From: a bacterium
GTDB lineage: Bacteria > UBP4 > UBA4092 > JAOAEQ01
Direction: 5' to 3'
DNA: 64,000 bases
Assembly (NCBI GenBank): GCA_026416715.1
Contig: JAOAEQ010000011.1
Location: forward strand, 30,951-94,950
How positions within the stretch are numbered: position 1 is the stretch's first letter; each line of letters begins with the position of its first letter. Under the pieces are notes generated by a model that was not told the DNA's origin, did no database searches, and saw nothing but the letters and a program-made list of their open reading frames with translations. Position numbers and translations under genes: made by a program. Positions 8,295 through 18,107 of the stretch are shown here, in pieces.

Positions 8295-11033
8295 CTATTT
8301 CTTTTTTTTCTTATCCGCAACCGCAGCACGCGCGGCAGCAAGTTTCGCGATCGGAACTCTAAATGGTGAACAGCTAACATAATCCATCCCAACTTTATAA
8401 CAGAATTCAACGGATGCAGGGTCACCGCCATGTTCACCACAGATACCGACTTCTAAATTCGGACGAGTAGCACGACCGCGCTCAATTCCGATCTTTATGA
8501 GTTCTCCAATACCTTCTTGGTCAATCGTCTGGAACGGGTCATCAGGGAGAATTTTCTTTTCGATATAGTGATGCATAAACGCGCCGGTATCATCGCGCGA
8601 AAACCCGAATCCCATCTGGGTTAAATCGTTGGTTCCGAACGAGAAGAACTCTGAACATTGGGCGAGTTTATTTGCCGTTAATGCGGCGCGAGGAATTTCA
8701 ATCATCGTTCCAACCATATGTTTGATTTTCTTGAGACCAAATTTTTTCAATACGTCAGCATAAATTTGTTTAACCAGAGCAAATTGATGTTCGAGTTCTG
8801 TTACCGTACAAACTACCGGAATCATAATTTCCGGAAACGCATCTTTTCCTTCTTTGATCAATTCCGCCGCAGCTTCAAAAATCGCCCGAATCTGCATTTC
8901 CGCTATTTCCGGATAAGTTATTCCGAGTCGAACTCCACGATGCCCCATCATCGGATTGGTTTCATGTAATTTCGCCGCACGGGTTTCAAATTCATCGAGG
9001 TCAATTCCAAGACTGTCCGCAAGTTTTTTCCGCTCATCTTCGCGTTTCGGAACAAATTCATGTAACGGCGGGTCGAGCAATCGAATGGTAACCGGTAGTT
9101 TTCCCATCACTTCTAGAGTCGCTTTGATATCTTTCTTAACAAAGGGATAAAGTTCCGCTAATGCCGCTTTCCGTTCTTCAACAGTTTTTGAAATTATCAT
9201 TTTCCGTAATAAAAATAATGGTTCTTCTGACCCTTTGCCATAAAACATATGTTCAGTTCGGAATAAGCCGATACCTTCCGCACCGAACGATAACGCTTTT
9301 TTCGCGTCATCCGGTGTGTCTGCATTAGTGCGTACTCCAAGCGTCCGAACTGCATCGCAGAGTTTCATAAATTTCTGGAAATAAACATTTTCTTCTGCAG
9401 ATTTAATCATCGGCAGTTGACCAAGATACACATATCCTTTAGTCCCGTTTAAGGTAATCCACTCACCTTCTTTAACCGTGACCTCACCGGCGGTAAACAG
9501 TTTAGCTTCTAAATCAATATGGATATCACCCGCGCCTACAATACAACATTTACCCCAACCTCGGGCGACTAACGCTGCATGACTAGTCATTCCACCTCGA
9601 GCAGTGAGAATCGCTTGTGCTGCACGCATCCCTTCAACATCTTCAGGATTGGTTTCTTCCCGGACAAGGATAACCTTTTCCCCGCGTTTCGTCCACTCAA
9701 CCGCATCGTTCGCAGTGAAAACGACTTTCCCGCTTGCCCCGCCAGGACCCGCTGGTAATCCTTTTGCAATCGGTTTAACCGTTAACTCTGCTTTCGGATC
9801 AATAATCGGATGTAAGAGTTCATCTAATTGCGACGGGGTGACCCGCATGACCGCTTGTTCTTTCGTAATCAATCTTTCATTATACATATCCACCGCCATT
9901 TTTACCGCTGCGGGACCATTGCGTTTTCCAACCCGACACTGTAACATCCAGAGTCGTCCTTCCTGAATGGTGAATTCGATATCCAGCATATCTTGATAAT
10001 GTTTTTCCAGTCGTCTGCGAATTTGATCAAGTTCTTTATATAATTTCGGCATCGCAACTTCTAATGAAGGTAAATGCCGCGATTGTTCGGTTTTACCAGC
10101 TTCATTAATCGGATTAGGTGTGCGGATACCTGCGACAACATCTTCTCCCTGTGCATTTGGTAACCATTCGCCATAAAATACGTTATCGCCAGTCGCTGGG
10201 TTTCGGGTAAATGCTACGCCAGTCGCTGAGGTATCTCCCATATTGCCGAATACCATCGCTTGAACGTTAACTGCGGTACCCCATTCTTCAGGAATTTTCT
10301 CGATTTTTCGATATGCTACCGCTCGTTTCCCCATCCAACTCGCGAATACTGCACCGATTCCACCCCAGAGTTGTTCCATCGGATCCTCCGGAAAAGGTTT
10401 CCCAAGCACTTCTTTCACTTTCTTTTTATAGATATCAACCAATTCTTTTAAATCATCTGCGGTCAATTCGGTATCATTTTTAACCCCGCGTTTCTCTTTC
10501 ATTTTATGGAGTTCCGCTTCTAATTGTTGCCGAACTCCTTTCCCTTCCGCAGGTTCAATCCCAGCTGCTTTTTCCATAACAACATCGGAATACATCTGAA
10601 TCAACCGCCGTTGCGCATCATAAACGAACCGTGGATTATTGGTTTTTTTGATTAATCCTTCCCGAGTTATATCATTTAATCCGATGTTAAGTACAGTTTC
10701 CATCATTCCTGGCATTGAACTTCGTGCTCCCGACCGAACGGAAACTAACAACGGATTTTCCGGGTCACCAAATTTCGCTCCCATAATCTGTTCAACCCGT
10801 TTCATTGCGGATTCAACATCTTTTTTTAATTCCGGTGGATATTTCCGACCGTGCTTGTAATAATAGGTGCATACTTCAGTAGTGATTGTAAAACCGGCTG
10901 GAACAGGAATTTTTAGATTGACCATTTCTGCTAAGTTTGCTCCTTTACCACCGAGCAGTTCTTTCATAGCGCCGGTTCCTTCCGCTTTACCCGCACCGAA
11001 AAAATAAACATATTTCTTTTTCTTCTTAGCCAT
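8295..11033 (-). CDS. ppdK: Pyruvate, phosphate dikinase
   Basis: The 912-residue enzyme interconverts pyruvate + ATP + Pi with PEP + AMP + PPi. The N-terminal ATP-grasp domain (LLGGKGANLAEM, about 27-37; SVRSGARSSMPGMM, about 98-111), the phospho-histidine domain (GGMTSHAALVARG, His485) and the C-terminal PEP/pyruvate barrel (CGEHGGDP, catalytic Cys865) are intact and in order. Length is slightly above the usual 870-890 because both ends are lysine-rich (MAKKKKK and KKKKK). AAGGAG lies about 11 bases before the ATG. The leader carries a terminator-like hairpin, so attenuation is likely. PPDK is reversible and suits PPi-based glycolysis or gluconeogenesis in anaerobes. Confidence 0.97.
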   Translation of the reverse strand: MAKKKKKYVYFFGAGKAEGTGAMKELLGGKGANLAEMVNLKIPVPAGFTITTEVCTYYYKHGRKYPPELKKDVESAMKRVEQIMGAKFGDPENPLLVSVRSGARSSMPGMMETVLNIGLNDITREGLIKKTNNPRFVYDAQRRLIQMYSDVVMEKAAGIEPAEGKGVRQQLEAELHKMKEKRGVKNDTELTADDLKELVDIYKKKVKEVLGKPFPEDPMEQLWGGIGAVFASWMGKRAVAYRKIEKIPEEWGTAVNVQAMVFGNMGDTSATGVAFTRNPATGDNVFYGEWLPNAQGEDVVAGIRTPNPINEAGKTEQSRHLPSLEVAMPKLYKELDQIRRRLEKHYQDMLDIEFTIQEGRLWMLQCRVGKRNGPAAVKMAVDMYNERLITKEQAVMRVTPSQLDELLHPIIDPKAELTVKPIAKGLPAGPGGASGKVVFTANDAVEWTKRGEKVILVREETNPEDVEGMRAAQAILTARGGMTSHAALVARGWGKCCIVGAGDIHIDLEAKLFTAGEVTVKEGEWITLNGTKGYVYLGQLPMIKSAEENVYFQKFMKLCDAVRTLGVRTNADTPDDAKKALSFGAEGIGLFRTEHMFYGKGSEEPLFLLRKMIISKTVEERKAALAELYPFVKKDIKATLEVMGKLPVTIRLLDPPLHEFVPKREDERKKLADSLGIDLDEFETRAAKLHETNPMMGHRGVRLGITYPEIAEMQIRAIFEAAAELIKEGKDAFPEIMIPVVCTVTELEHQFALVKQIYADVLKKFGLKKIKHMVGTMIEIPRAALTANKLAQCSEFFSFGTNDLTQMGFGFSRDDTGAFMHHYIEKKILPDDPFQTIDQEGIGELIKIGIERGRATRPNLEVGICGEHGGDPASVEFCYKVGMDYVSCSPFRVPIAKLAAARAAVADKKKKK

Positions 11034-11086
11034 AGAATGTTATGCTCCTTTCGAAAAGATTTTAATGGCAATAGTTAGCTGGTTAC

Positions 11087-11130
11087 ATTAAAAAAGCCGA
11101 ACCACAATGTTGTTCATTTTTGGTTCAGCT
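11087..11130 (-). promoter_or_regulatory. Terminator-like hairpin in the ppdK leader (putative attenuator)
   Basis: On the minus strand a stem (AGCTGAACCA paired with TGGTTCGGCT, one G-U and flanking pairs) ends in six T's, the form of an intrinsic terminator. It ends about 55 bases upstream of the ppdK ATG. The nearest upstream gene is divergent, so there is no other minus-strand transcript for it to end. A 9-codon ORF (MNNIVVRLF) starts in the loop and covers the 3' arm, though without a clear ribosome site. No known riboswitch motif was recognised. Confidence 0.5.
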
Positions 11131-11153
11131 CGCATATTAGTATAATTATAAAT

Positions 11154-11183
11154 AAGATACCTGACAATGGGTTTGCTTGTCAA
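11154..11183 (-). promoter_or_regulatory. Candidate ppdK promoter
   Basis: A perfect TTGACA on the minus strand (11183-11178) is followed after 18 bases by TATCTT (11159-11154), a 4-of-6 match to the -10. It would place the attenuator hairpin early in the transcript. The rest of the 11034-11350 spacer holds only a TATAAT at 11279-11284 that may serve the rightward gene. Confidence 0.4.
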
Positions 11184-11350
11184 GGAAATTTGCGGTATAT
11201 TGACTAACGTTAAATGAAAATGGTGTATCAACAAAATTTTCTGCTAACGGTTGTTTCAATATACTCAGCATTAAGTGGTATAATATCACTAGGTAATAAA
11301 TCCGATTTTATAGGTGTATGTTTGTTATAAGAAAGGGGGGATAATCAACT

Positions 11351-12118
11351 ATGTTGAGAAAAGTCGGGTTACCTATCATCTTATCGATAGTATTTGCGAG
11401 TTTTGTTTTTGCCCAGCGTATTGAGTTCGAAGGCAGATATTGGATGCCAGAACTAAGCGGAAAAGCGCAGGTTACTGAATCTGGGCTCGTTGGAACAGAA
11501 ATAGATTTGGTTTCAGACCTTGGTTTTGAAGACCAGGATTTTCCGGAAGCTAGAATAACGTGGTCACCGGGTCCACGACAGAAAATTCGGATTGCCTTAA
11601 CCCAATTTGATTATGATGGCGATAAGGTTATCACGAGAAACATCAATTTTAATGGCGAAACGTATCCTGCTGGAACTCGAGTACTATCTGATGTAGAACT
11701 ACAATATGCGCGATTCGGCTGGATATGGAATTTCATGCCGCCAGAAGAAGTTTTTAAGCTCGGATTGATGTTTGAAGTGAAAGGATTTTGGATCGATGCT
11801 GCGCTCGATGCGCCGTATACTGTTCCAGCAATCTCAGAAAGGGAAGAGGTGGTGGTTGGTCTACCGACAATTGGTATGACCGCAGAATTAGCGCCGATTC
11901 CAATGTTCAGATTGTTCGGGGAGGTTTCCGGGATTCCGAAAAATGATTACGGCTATTGTTTAGATGCAGAAGGCGGAATTAAAGTTTCACCTCTCCCAAA
12001 TGTTAGTATTCTTGGTGGGTATCGCGTGCTTGATGTTAAAGGTGAGGACGATGAGAATGATGATTTTGCACGAGTGAAATTAGACGGTGTATTTTTCGCC
12101 GGCTCAGTGAGATTTTAA
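11351..12118 (+). CDS. Putative outer-membrane beta-barrel protein, function unknown
   Basis: The 255-residue product has a signal peptide (about 1-21, ending VFAQ) followed by alternating hydrophobic/polar strands, starting EFEGRYWMPELSG and ending FFAGSVRF with a terminal Phe, as in small outer-membrane barrels. There are no long hydrophobic helices and a single Cys. No family was recognised. A purine-rich GGGGGG ribosome site lies about 11 bases before the ATG. It is transcribed alone between divergent ppdK and convergent purN. Confidence 0.65.
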   Translation: MLRKVGLPIILSIVFASFVFAQRIEFEGRYWMPELSGKAQVTESGLVGTEIDLVSDLGFEDQDFPEARITWSPGPRQKIRIALTQFDYDGDKVITRNINFNGETYPAGTRVLSDVELQYARFGWIWNFMPPEEVFKLGLMFEVKGFWIDAALDAPYTVPAISEREEVVVGLPTIGMTAELAPIPMFRLFGEVSGIPKNDYGYCLDAEGGIKVSPLPNVSILGGYRVLDVKGEDDENDDFARVKLDGVFFAGSVRF

Positions 12119-12157
12119 CCCGCATGCGAAACCAATGAGACTCGTTCGATGTTTTAA

Positions 12158-12204
12158 GCCACAGAAACAAGTAGAGATAAAATTTGGGTTTCTGTGGCAT
12201 TCTT
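12158..12204. terminator. Bidirectional terminator between the barrel gene and purN
   Basis: An 11-bp perfect stem (12158-12168 with 12188-12198) sits between two converging genes. T-rich bases follow on the plus strand, and TTAAAA follows on the minus strand. Confidence 0.75.
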
Positions 12205-12813
12205 TTAGGGTGAAACTATCCGCACCTTTCTTCCATCGACTCGGATACGGTTCTCGCTATACCATTGGATGACTTGCGGGTATAACCGATGTTCAATAGC
12301 GTGGATTTTTAATTCCAGCGTTTCGAGAGTATCGTTATCGTCGATTCGCACCACTTCTTGAGCAATAATTGGTCCGGTATCGACGCCTTCATCAACAAAA
12401 TGTACCGTAACCCCGGTATATTTAACTCCGTAATCAAAAGCATCTTTGATTCCGTGAGTTCCTGGAAATGAGGGAAGAAGTGCCGGATGAATATTGATAA
12501 TTCGTAACGGATATCGACCAATGATGTATGGAGATAGAATCCGCATATACCCTGCTAAAACAATCAATTCAACACCGAGCGGGTCAAGATGTTCAATGAT
12601 TTTCTTTTCATGTTCTTCCCGAGACGGAAACTCTTTTGCAGAAAGATACAGCGTTGGAATCGAATGTTTTTTTGCCCGTTCTAAAGCAAATGCTTCTTTT
12701 TTATCGCTAAACACAATCGCAATTCGGGCATCGAGTTGTTTCGATTCAATTGCGTCAATAATCGCTTGAAGATTACTGCCATATCCGGAAGCGAATACCG
12801 CTATCGTAACCAT
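12205..12813 (-). CDS. purN: Phosphoribosylglycinamide formyltransferase (GAR transformylase)
   Basis: The 202-residue enzyme transfers a formyl group from 10-formyl-THF to GAR, the third step of purine synthesis. It has the N-terminal GYGSNLQAI loop, the catalytic set Asn107, His109 (INIHPALLPSFPG) and Asp145 (VDEGVDTGPI), and normal length. The ATG at 12813 was chosen over an upstream start at 12837 because AGGAGG lies 6 bases before it. It is the last gene of the leftward gspE-to-purN run; a 117-base spacer with an inverted repeat separates it from truA. Confidence 0.96.
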   Translation of the reverse strand: MVTIAVFASGYGSNLQAIIDAIESKQLDARIAIVFSDKKEAFALERAKKHSIPTLYLSAKEFPSREEHEKKIIEHLDPLGVELIVLAGYMRILSPYIIGRYPLRIINIHPALLPSFPGTHGIKDAFDYGVKYTGVTVHFVDEGVDTGPIIAQEVVRIDDNDTLETLELKIHAIEHRLYPQVIQWYSENRIRVDGRKVRIVSP

Positions 12814-12842
12814 AGAGAACCTCCTATCAATAAACATTGCTG

Positions 12843-12912
12843 AATGTCAAAATCCAAATGGTAAATCAATGGCAAAATGCTTTATTAACGATAGTATTTG
12901 AATCTTGACATT
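12843..12912. repeat. AT-rich imperfect inverted repeat in the truA-purN spacer
   Basis: Arms 12843-12859 and 12896-12912 match at 15 of 17 positions as inverted copies. They fill most of the spacer between truA and purN, upstream of the purN ribosome site. No T-run follows. Confidence 0.5.
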
Positions 12913-12954
12913 AGTTACCACTTTGCGATTTTGCGATTAGACCTTGAGCATAAA

Positions 12955-13695
12955 TTAATATATAACTTTCATTAAAAACAATCCTTGCGCCGGAACCGTC
13001 ATTCCAGCTCGTTTTCGCTGTTTACTTTGTATAATTGCTCGTACATCTTCTGGTTCGAGTTTTCCACGACCAACCTGCAAAAGTGTTCCAACCATAATCC
13101 GTACCATATTATGTACAAATGCGTTTCCTTGAATGGTAATGTAAATCCAATCATGCTCGCGTTTAATGGTTAGTTTTTTTATTGTACGAAAAGAATGTTT
13201 CATTATGCTTGGACTAGCATTAAACGCAGTGAAATCATGCGTTCCAATAAAATATTTTGCTGCTTGTCGCATCCGGTGGATATTGATTTTATACGGATAA
13301 TGGTATACAAAATTATGGTTGAATACATCCGGGATCTGCCGGTTTAATATTCGATATTGATATATGCGCCATTTAGCATCACGTCTAGCATTGAATGAAT
13401 GCGGGACTTCTACCGCATCTTTAACAGCGATATCGTTCGGTAACAGCGTATTCATCGCGCGAATAAGATTTTGCGTCGGAATACGACTATGGGTTTTGAA
13501 ATTAGCGATTTGGTTCAGCGCATGGACTCCAGCGTCGGTTCGTCCAGCGACGATAAGTTTTACCGGATGGTTAAGTATTTGCTGCAAGGTTTTTTCCAGT
13601 ACTTTTTGGATGCTCATTTGCTGCGGTTGAATCTGCCAACCGCAATAGTTCGTCCCATCGTATTCAATGGTTAACTTAATATTTCGGGTATCCAT
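12955..13695 (-). CDS. truA: tRNA pseudouridine(38-40) synthase
   Basis: The 246-residue protein is full-length TruA: KLTIEYDGTNYCGWQIQPQ at the start, the catalytic Asp54 in GRTDAGVHA, the GTHDFTAF segment and NAFVHNMVRIMVGTLLQVG near the C-terminus. It isomerises U38-40 in the anticodon arm of many tRNAs. Its start lies 3 bases after the upstream gene's stop, implying translational coupling. Confidence 0.97.
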   Translation of the reverse strand: MDTRNIKLTIEYDGTNYCGWQIQPQQMSIQKVLEKTLQQILNHPVKLIVAGRTDAGVHALNQIANFKTHSRIPTQNLIRAMNTLLPNDIAVKDAVEVPHSFNARRDAKWRIYQYRILNRQIPDVFNHNFVYHYPYKINIHRMRQAAKYFIGTHDFTAFNASPSIMKHSFRTIKKLTIKREHDWIYITIQGNAFVHNMVRIMVGTLLQVGRGKLEPEDVRAIIQSKQRKRAGMTVPAQGLFLMKVIY

Positions 13696-13698
13696 TTT

Positions 13699-14637
13699 TT
13701 ATTTATTGGATTGTAAAGACGTATCAATTGAATTCGGCAATACCGGCAACCGTTGGGTAACATTTGGTGGAGTTGGTGGTAGAATATTTTTAATGCGCGG
13801 TTTGGTGATATAGGTGAATCCAATCACAATCAAAAGGAATAATCCGATAAAAATAAATGTTGTCCGAATATCGTTCGGTTTAAATTCCAATAACTTCCAA
13901 TTTACCCACAGAAATGCTGCTGCCATAAACGGTATAACCGGGATACCTTTACCACTTAAAATTGAGAGTAGAATCGCTATAACAAACGAAAGTATCAATC
14001 CCCAACCGGTTGCGCGAACCCGTAAATTAAATCGCGGAATTAACGTTAAAAATAGTGATAGAAACGCGAAATCGCCTAAGCCAAGCATAGGGGTGAGAAA
14101 TTCACTGCCGAACGTAGGATAGTGGATGATAAATCGATGGTAATACAGTGGTGTTTCGATAATTCTTGCGGTAGGTCCAGCAAATACACTCCATACATCT
14201 GCAACGGCAGCAACTAATGCTAATGGGACAATATAACTTCGTTCAGCAACAAATAATCCAATCAATTTTCCAAGATTACACGCGATTCCAAGAATCGCTA
14301 GATTGACAATAAAACTCGTGGTTACCGTAGCTGGTTCAATTTGATTAACATAATGATTGATAACAGTACAGACCAAGGTCAATCCGAATAAACTTGCAAT
14401 AGATAGAGAATATCGAACATATACATCTATTAAATACAGCGTCGAAGCAATTAGAATCATTGCTGAAAGAAACGTTAGATAATCTTCAGCCCAAAAGAAT
14501 AAAACTGTTTCTTCTGGGTTAGGAATAAGTCGCGAACAGTACACCATTGCCCAAAACAATGCACTCCAAACCCCGATGGCTAATAATAATTGCCAATAAC
14601 CTGTTGCTTTTCGTGGTAGATCGTTCGTAAATATCAT
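13699..14637 (-). CDS. Polytopic membrane protein, function unknown
   Basis: The 312-residue product has about eight to nine hydrophobic segments from residue 15 on and a short proline-rich cytoplasmic or periplasmic tail (PPTPPNVTQRLPVLP). It carries no recognised transporter or enzyme motif. The ATG at 14637 was preferred to an upstream TTG at 14658. It is tightly packed between the solute-binding protein gene and truA in the same direction, so it is co-transcribed with them. It could be a membrane-integral regulator or intramembrane enzyme, but nothing in the sequence decides this. Confidence 0.7.
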   Translation of the reverse strand: MIFTNDLPRKATGYWQLLLAIGVWSALFWAMVYCSRLIPNPEETVLFFWAEDYLTFLSAMILIASTLYLIDVYVRYSLSIASLFGLTLVCTVINHYVNQIEPATVTTSFIVNLAILGIACNLGKLIGLFVAERSYIVPLALVAAVADVWSVFAGPTARIIETPLYYHRFIIHYPTFGSEFLTPMLGLGDFAFLSLFLTLIPRFNLRVRATGWGLILSFVIAILLSILSGKGIPVIPFMAAAFLWVNWKLLEFKPNDIRTTFIFIGLFLLIVIGFTYITKPRIKNILPPTPPNVTQRLPVLPNSIDTSLQSNK

Positions 14638-14682
14638 GGTAAATTTCCGTGATCTCAATTATGAGGTTTCAATTAACCAATG

Positions 14683-16284
14683 TTATCGCATCAAATGATT
14701 GATCCAGATGTTTTTCAATGATTGCGATTGAATACCGCGCTGAGTCACCTGTTGCAGATACGGTTGTCGGATATAATATGGTCTTGTCTCAAATAGCGGA
14801 ATGACCGGCAGTTCTTGTTGAACTAGGTTAAGTGCTTGTTGTAAAAATTTATCCCGTTCTGATTCAGTTTGTGACATTCGTGTAGAATCGAGTATCGGTT
14901 CGAGTTGCGGATGGTAAAAATAGGTTTGGTTTCCTTCCACCCCGCAATTCTTCTGCAGGTATAACGAGCGTAATATTATTTCTGGATCCCAACTCTCAGC
15001 GAAATATTGCGAATAGAACATATCGAAATTACCGGTTTTAATCCGTTGGATAAAATCTACTGTCGGGAGTTCTTCAATTTGAATCGGATACCCTGCTTCG
15101 ATGAACCCTACTTGGATCCGTTGTGCGATATATTTTGCTTCCCAATCTGAACGATTAACTAGCAACGATAATTTACGCTTTGCGAATTGGCGAAACAGTT
15201 CTTGAGCGGTAGTCAATGAGTAAAAATATGCTTGTTCTTCACTGGTTAACCTATGAATAGCTGAAGAAGATAATATTCCGTGATTGTTTAAAACAAATTC
15301 AAGAATACCTTGTCGATTCAACGTAAATGCTACCGCTTGCCGAAACTTAATATCGGACATCGGGAATTTAGTTAAATTGAAACCCAGATAAGCTAGGTTC
15401 GGAATATTAGTTTGGACTAAATACGGTTTTAACGCTGGATTTTCAGTCACCCTATGGAATTCTTCTTCAGGAACATACACAAAATCAAGATTACCTAACT
15501 CAAACTCGAGCAAATCAGCAGTCGGCATTTCACTTAGGATAAAGTTAATTCCATCGAGATAAGGTCTTCCTTCCCAGTATACTGGATTGGCAAGCAATCG
15601 CACTGCATGTAGAGTCTGTTCTAAAAAGATAAAAGGACCGCTCCCTATCGGTTGAATATCAATATCTGCTATCTTTTCAGGACAAACAATACTCGCCGCC
15701 GGATGGGCTAATGCATACAACAATTTTGGATACGGTCGCAGGAGTCGAAATCGAACCGTTGTTTGGTTAACAGATTCAATTCCGGTAATCTGATTATTTT
15801 GCCCTGTATTATATTCCCGATACCCGCTAAGCGAAGAAAAAAGCCAACTTTTAGGCGAGCGCAATGATGGTGAAACCAATCGTTCGATAGAGTATTTAAC
15901 ATCATCTGCGGTAACCATTCTACCGGTATGGAATTTTGCTGTAGTGCGTAGGTGAAATGTCCAGGTTAATCCGTCAGGAGAAGTTGACCAAGATTCAGCT
16001 AATGATGGTATCGGTTTATTTTCGCTGTCGAACTCAACTAATCGGTCGTATAGATTGAGAATAACCGTTCGTTCTGCTGGGGTAATAGCTATGGCAGGAT
16101 CGTAGGTTGTTGGTAGTACAGGGATAGGTATCCGCAACGTACCACCATACTGTGGCAGAATTACGCTAAACCCAAGCTGTGCAAATAAAAAAGTTATTAA
16201 GATACCACAAGCAGTTCGGGAGAAACGATGAACGATGGTATATGGTACATGTAAAATGTAAAATGATAAAGGTATAAAAACCAT
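14683..16284 (-). CDS. ABC transporter substrate-binding protein, family 5 (peptide/nickel type)
   Basis: The 533-residue protein has a hydrophobic N-terminal segment (about 24-44), then the SBP_bac_5 pattern: YGGTLRIPIP, LYDRLVEFDSENKPIPSLAESW, the signature WTFHLRTTAKFHTGRMVTADDVKYSIERL, and the C-terminal NLVQQELPVIPLFETRPYY. It would bind oligopeptides or similar ligands in the periplasm. The export segment is preceded by an unusually long N-terminus, and no lipobox Cys is visible. No permease or ATPase genes for it lie nearby, so its transporter is elsewhere or it acts as a receptor. The gene begins 13 bases after recN. Confidence 0.88.
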   Translation of the reverse strand: MVFIPLSFYILHVPYTIVHRFSRTACGILITFLFAQLGFSVILPQYGGTLRIPIPVLPTTYDPAIAITPAERTVILNLYDRLVEFDSENKPIPSLAESWSTSPDGLTWTFHLRTTAKFHTGRMVTADDVKYSIERLVSPSLRSPKSWLFSSLSGYREYNTGQNNQITGIESVNQTTVRFRLLRPYPKLLYALAHPAASIVCPEKIADIDIQPIGSGPFIFLEQTLHAVRLLANPVYWEGRPYLDGINFILSEMPTADLLEFELGNLDFVYVPEEEFHRVTENPALKPYLVQTNIPNLAYLGFNLTKFPMSDIKFRQAVAFTLNRQGILEFVLNNHGILSSSAIHRLTSEEQAYFYSLTTAQELFRQFAKRKLSLLVNRSDWEAKYIAQRIQVGFIEAGYPIQIEELPTVDFIQRIKTGNFDMFYSQYFAESWDPEIILRSLYLQKNCGVEGNQTYFYHPQLEPILDSTRMSQTESERDKFLQQALNLVQQELPVIPLFETRPYYIRQPYLQQVTQRGIQSQSLKNIWINHLMR

Positions 16285-16297
16285 AAGTGCCTTAAAT

Positions 16298-18055
16298 TCA
16301 GAGCGTATTTTTTTTCTTCTTATTTGATTTCGATGAACGATATTCTTCTAATAAAGACTCCGCATGGTGTATTGCGGTCGGAGTAATTGATTCTCCGCTA
16401 AGCATTCGAGCGAGTTCGTTGGTTCGCGCTTGACTATCAAGATGATGGATAGTCGTAAACGTTTTGGTTTTGAGTTGTGTTTTTGTCACCCGATAATGGT
16501 TATGTGCCGCGGCAGCAATCTGGGGGAGATGAGTTATCACAATTACTTGACGGCTCTCGCTCAGCTGTCGGAGTTTTTTCCCAACAACTTGTGCCATAGC
16601 ACCACCAATTCCGACATCAATTTCATCGAAGACCAATGTCGGGATATCATCTATTTTCGCTAGGATAGTTTTTATCGCTAACATTACCCGAGATAATTCA
16701 CCACCAGATACGATTTTAGCTAGCGGTTTTAATTCTTCGCCCGGATTAGCGGAAAATAAAAATTCAATTTGGTCAATTCCAGTAGCCATAACCGCAATTT
16801 TTTCGCCCTGATATTCTAAAATACCGTTCGGATTGGTTTTTTGGTTGACATCAACCTGAAACCGGGTTTTGGTCATTCCTAGTTCATTTAATTCAGAGGC
16901 TATCAACTGCGCAAGTTTTTTCCCAGCTTGGTTTCGTTTGGCGGATAACTGCCATGCGAGATCTGATAAGGTTTTTTTAGTTATATCTAATTGCTTTCGT
17001 AACGCAGCTATTCGTTCTTCTTGATGGGTTAAATTATATAAATTTTCTTCCCAATTTTTTTTCAATACCATGAGTGCTGAGATAGACTCGCAGGCATATT
17101 TTCGTTTCAATTTTTGAATTAACGCCAATCGTTCTTCAACCCATTCGAGTCGATTCGGGTCTATCACAATATTATCGCGATATGTTCGAAGAGCACGATA
17201 TAGTTCATCTAAACCAGATTTAATCTGTTCTATGTCTGCAATGAGAGACTGTTGCGTTGGATCAAGCTGGGCAAGCTCTTCGATAGCTAATCGCACCCGA
17301 TTGATTCCGGACAATAACCCGCCGAAACTTTGGTATTCACTACCGTAGAGTTCATCTACTGCTTTTGCAGCTAGTAGTTGCCGCTTTTCCGCTTGACTAA
17401 GTAACTGTCGTTCTGCAGATAACTCTGGTTCTTCGTTTTCCTGTAATTCCGCATTTTGTACCTCAGCAATTTGATATTGTAAAGTTTCCTGCTGCCGAAT
17501 CATATCTGCCTGCGTTTGCATCAGCGCCAGCAGTTCTTGTTCTAAAGAACGATACCGCACTAACGTGTTTTCGAACTCGTTCCGTAGAGATAGTAAACCT
17601 GCAAAATTATCAAGCAAATCCAACTGTTTACTCGGGTGCAATAGTGATTGATGTTGATGCTGACCATGGATATCAACTAACTCAGCCCCGATTTTTTGCA
17701 GGAGATTTATCGTCACAATGTTGTTGTTCACCCATGCCCGAGTTCGACCGGTTCGCGCTACTTCCCGACGCACTAAAAGTTCAGATTCACCATCTGCTGC
17801 TAGCCCTGCGGTAGCGAGTAATTGCTGCAGGTGCTGATTCGCACCGATATCAAATACCGCTTCGACTACCGAAGTTTCCGCATCAGTGCGGATATTACTT
17901 AAATCCGTTCGTTCACCAAGAACTTGAGCAAGCGCATCGATTAGAATAGATTTACCGGTTCCCGTTTCCCCGGTTAAAACGTTTAATCCTGGTGCGAATG
18001 ATAATTCAAGGTTATCAATTAATGCGAAATTAGTTATCTTAAGTATCTGCAACAT
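16298..18055 (-). CDS. recN: DNA repair ATPase RecN
   Basis: The 585-residue SMC-like protein has Walker A GETGTGKSI (29-37) in the N-terminal head, a long coiled-coil middle, and the C-terminal head with the signature SGGELSRVMLAIK, Walker B TLVFDEIDVGIGG and the VITHLPQIAAAA switch. RecN gathers broken ends during double-strand-break repair. It ends in a basic SNKKKK tail, about 20 residues more than usual. It is part of the leftward cvpA-recN-SBP run. Confidence 0.97.
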   Translation of the reverse strand: MLQILKITNFALIDNLELSFAPGLNVLTGETGTGKSILIDALAQVLGERTDLSNIRTDAETSVVEAVFDIGANQHLQQLLATAGLAADGESELLVRREVARTGRTRAWVNNNIVTINLLQKIGAELVDIHGQHQHQSLLHPSKQLDLLDNFAGLLSLRNEFENTLVRYRSLEQELLALMQTQADMIRQQETLQYQIAEVQNAELQENEEPELSAERQLLSQAEKRQLLAAKAVDELYGSEYQSFGGLLSGINRVRLAIEELAQLDPTQQSLIADIEQIKSGLDELYRALRTYRDNIVIDPNRLEWVEERLALIQKLKRKYACESISALMVLKKNWEENLYNLTHQEERIAALRKQLDITKKTLSDLAWQLSAKRNQAGKKLAQLIASELNELGMTKTRFQVDVNQKTNPNGILEYQGEKIAVMATGIDQIEFLFSANPGEELKPLAKIVSGGELSRVMLAIKTILAKIDDIPTLVFDEIDVGIGGAMAQVVGKKLRQLSESRQVIVITHLPQIAAAAHNHYRVTKTQLKTKTFTTIHHLDSQARTNELARMLSGESITPTAIHHAESLLEEYRSSKSNKKKKNTL

Positions 18056-18107
18056 GAGTAAAATGTAAAAGGAACGTTATTGCTGATATTCCCATTCATT
18101 TATTCAT

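Noticed and set aside
9604-9966. 120-codon plus-strand ORF inside ppdK
   Set aside because: It is a shadow of the well-conserved ppdK frame on the other strand.
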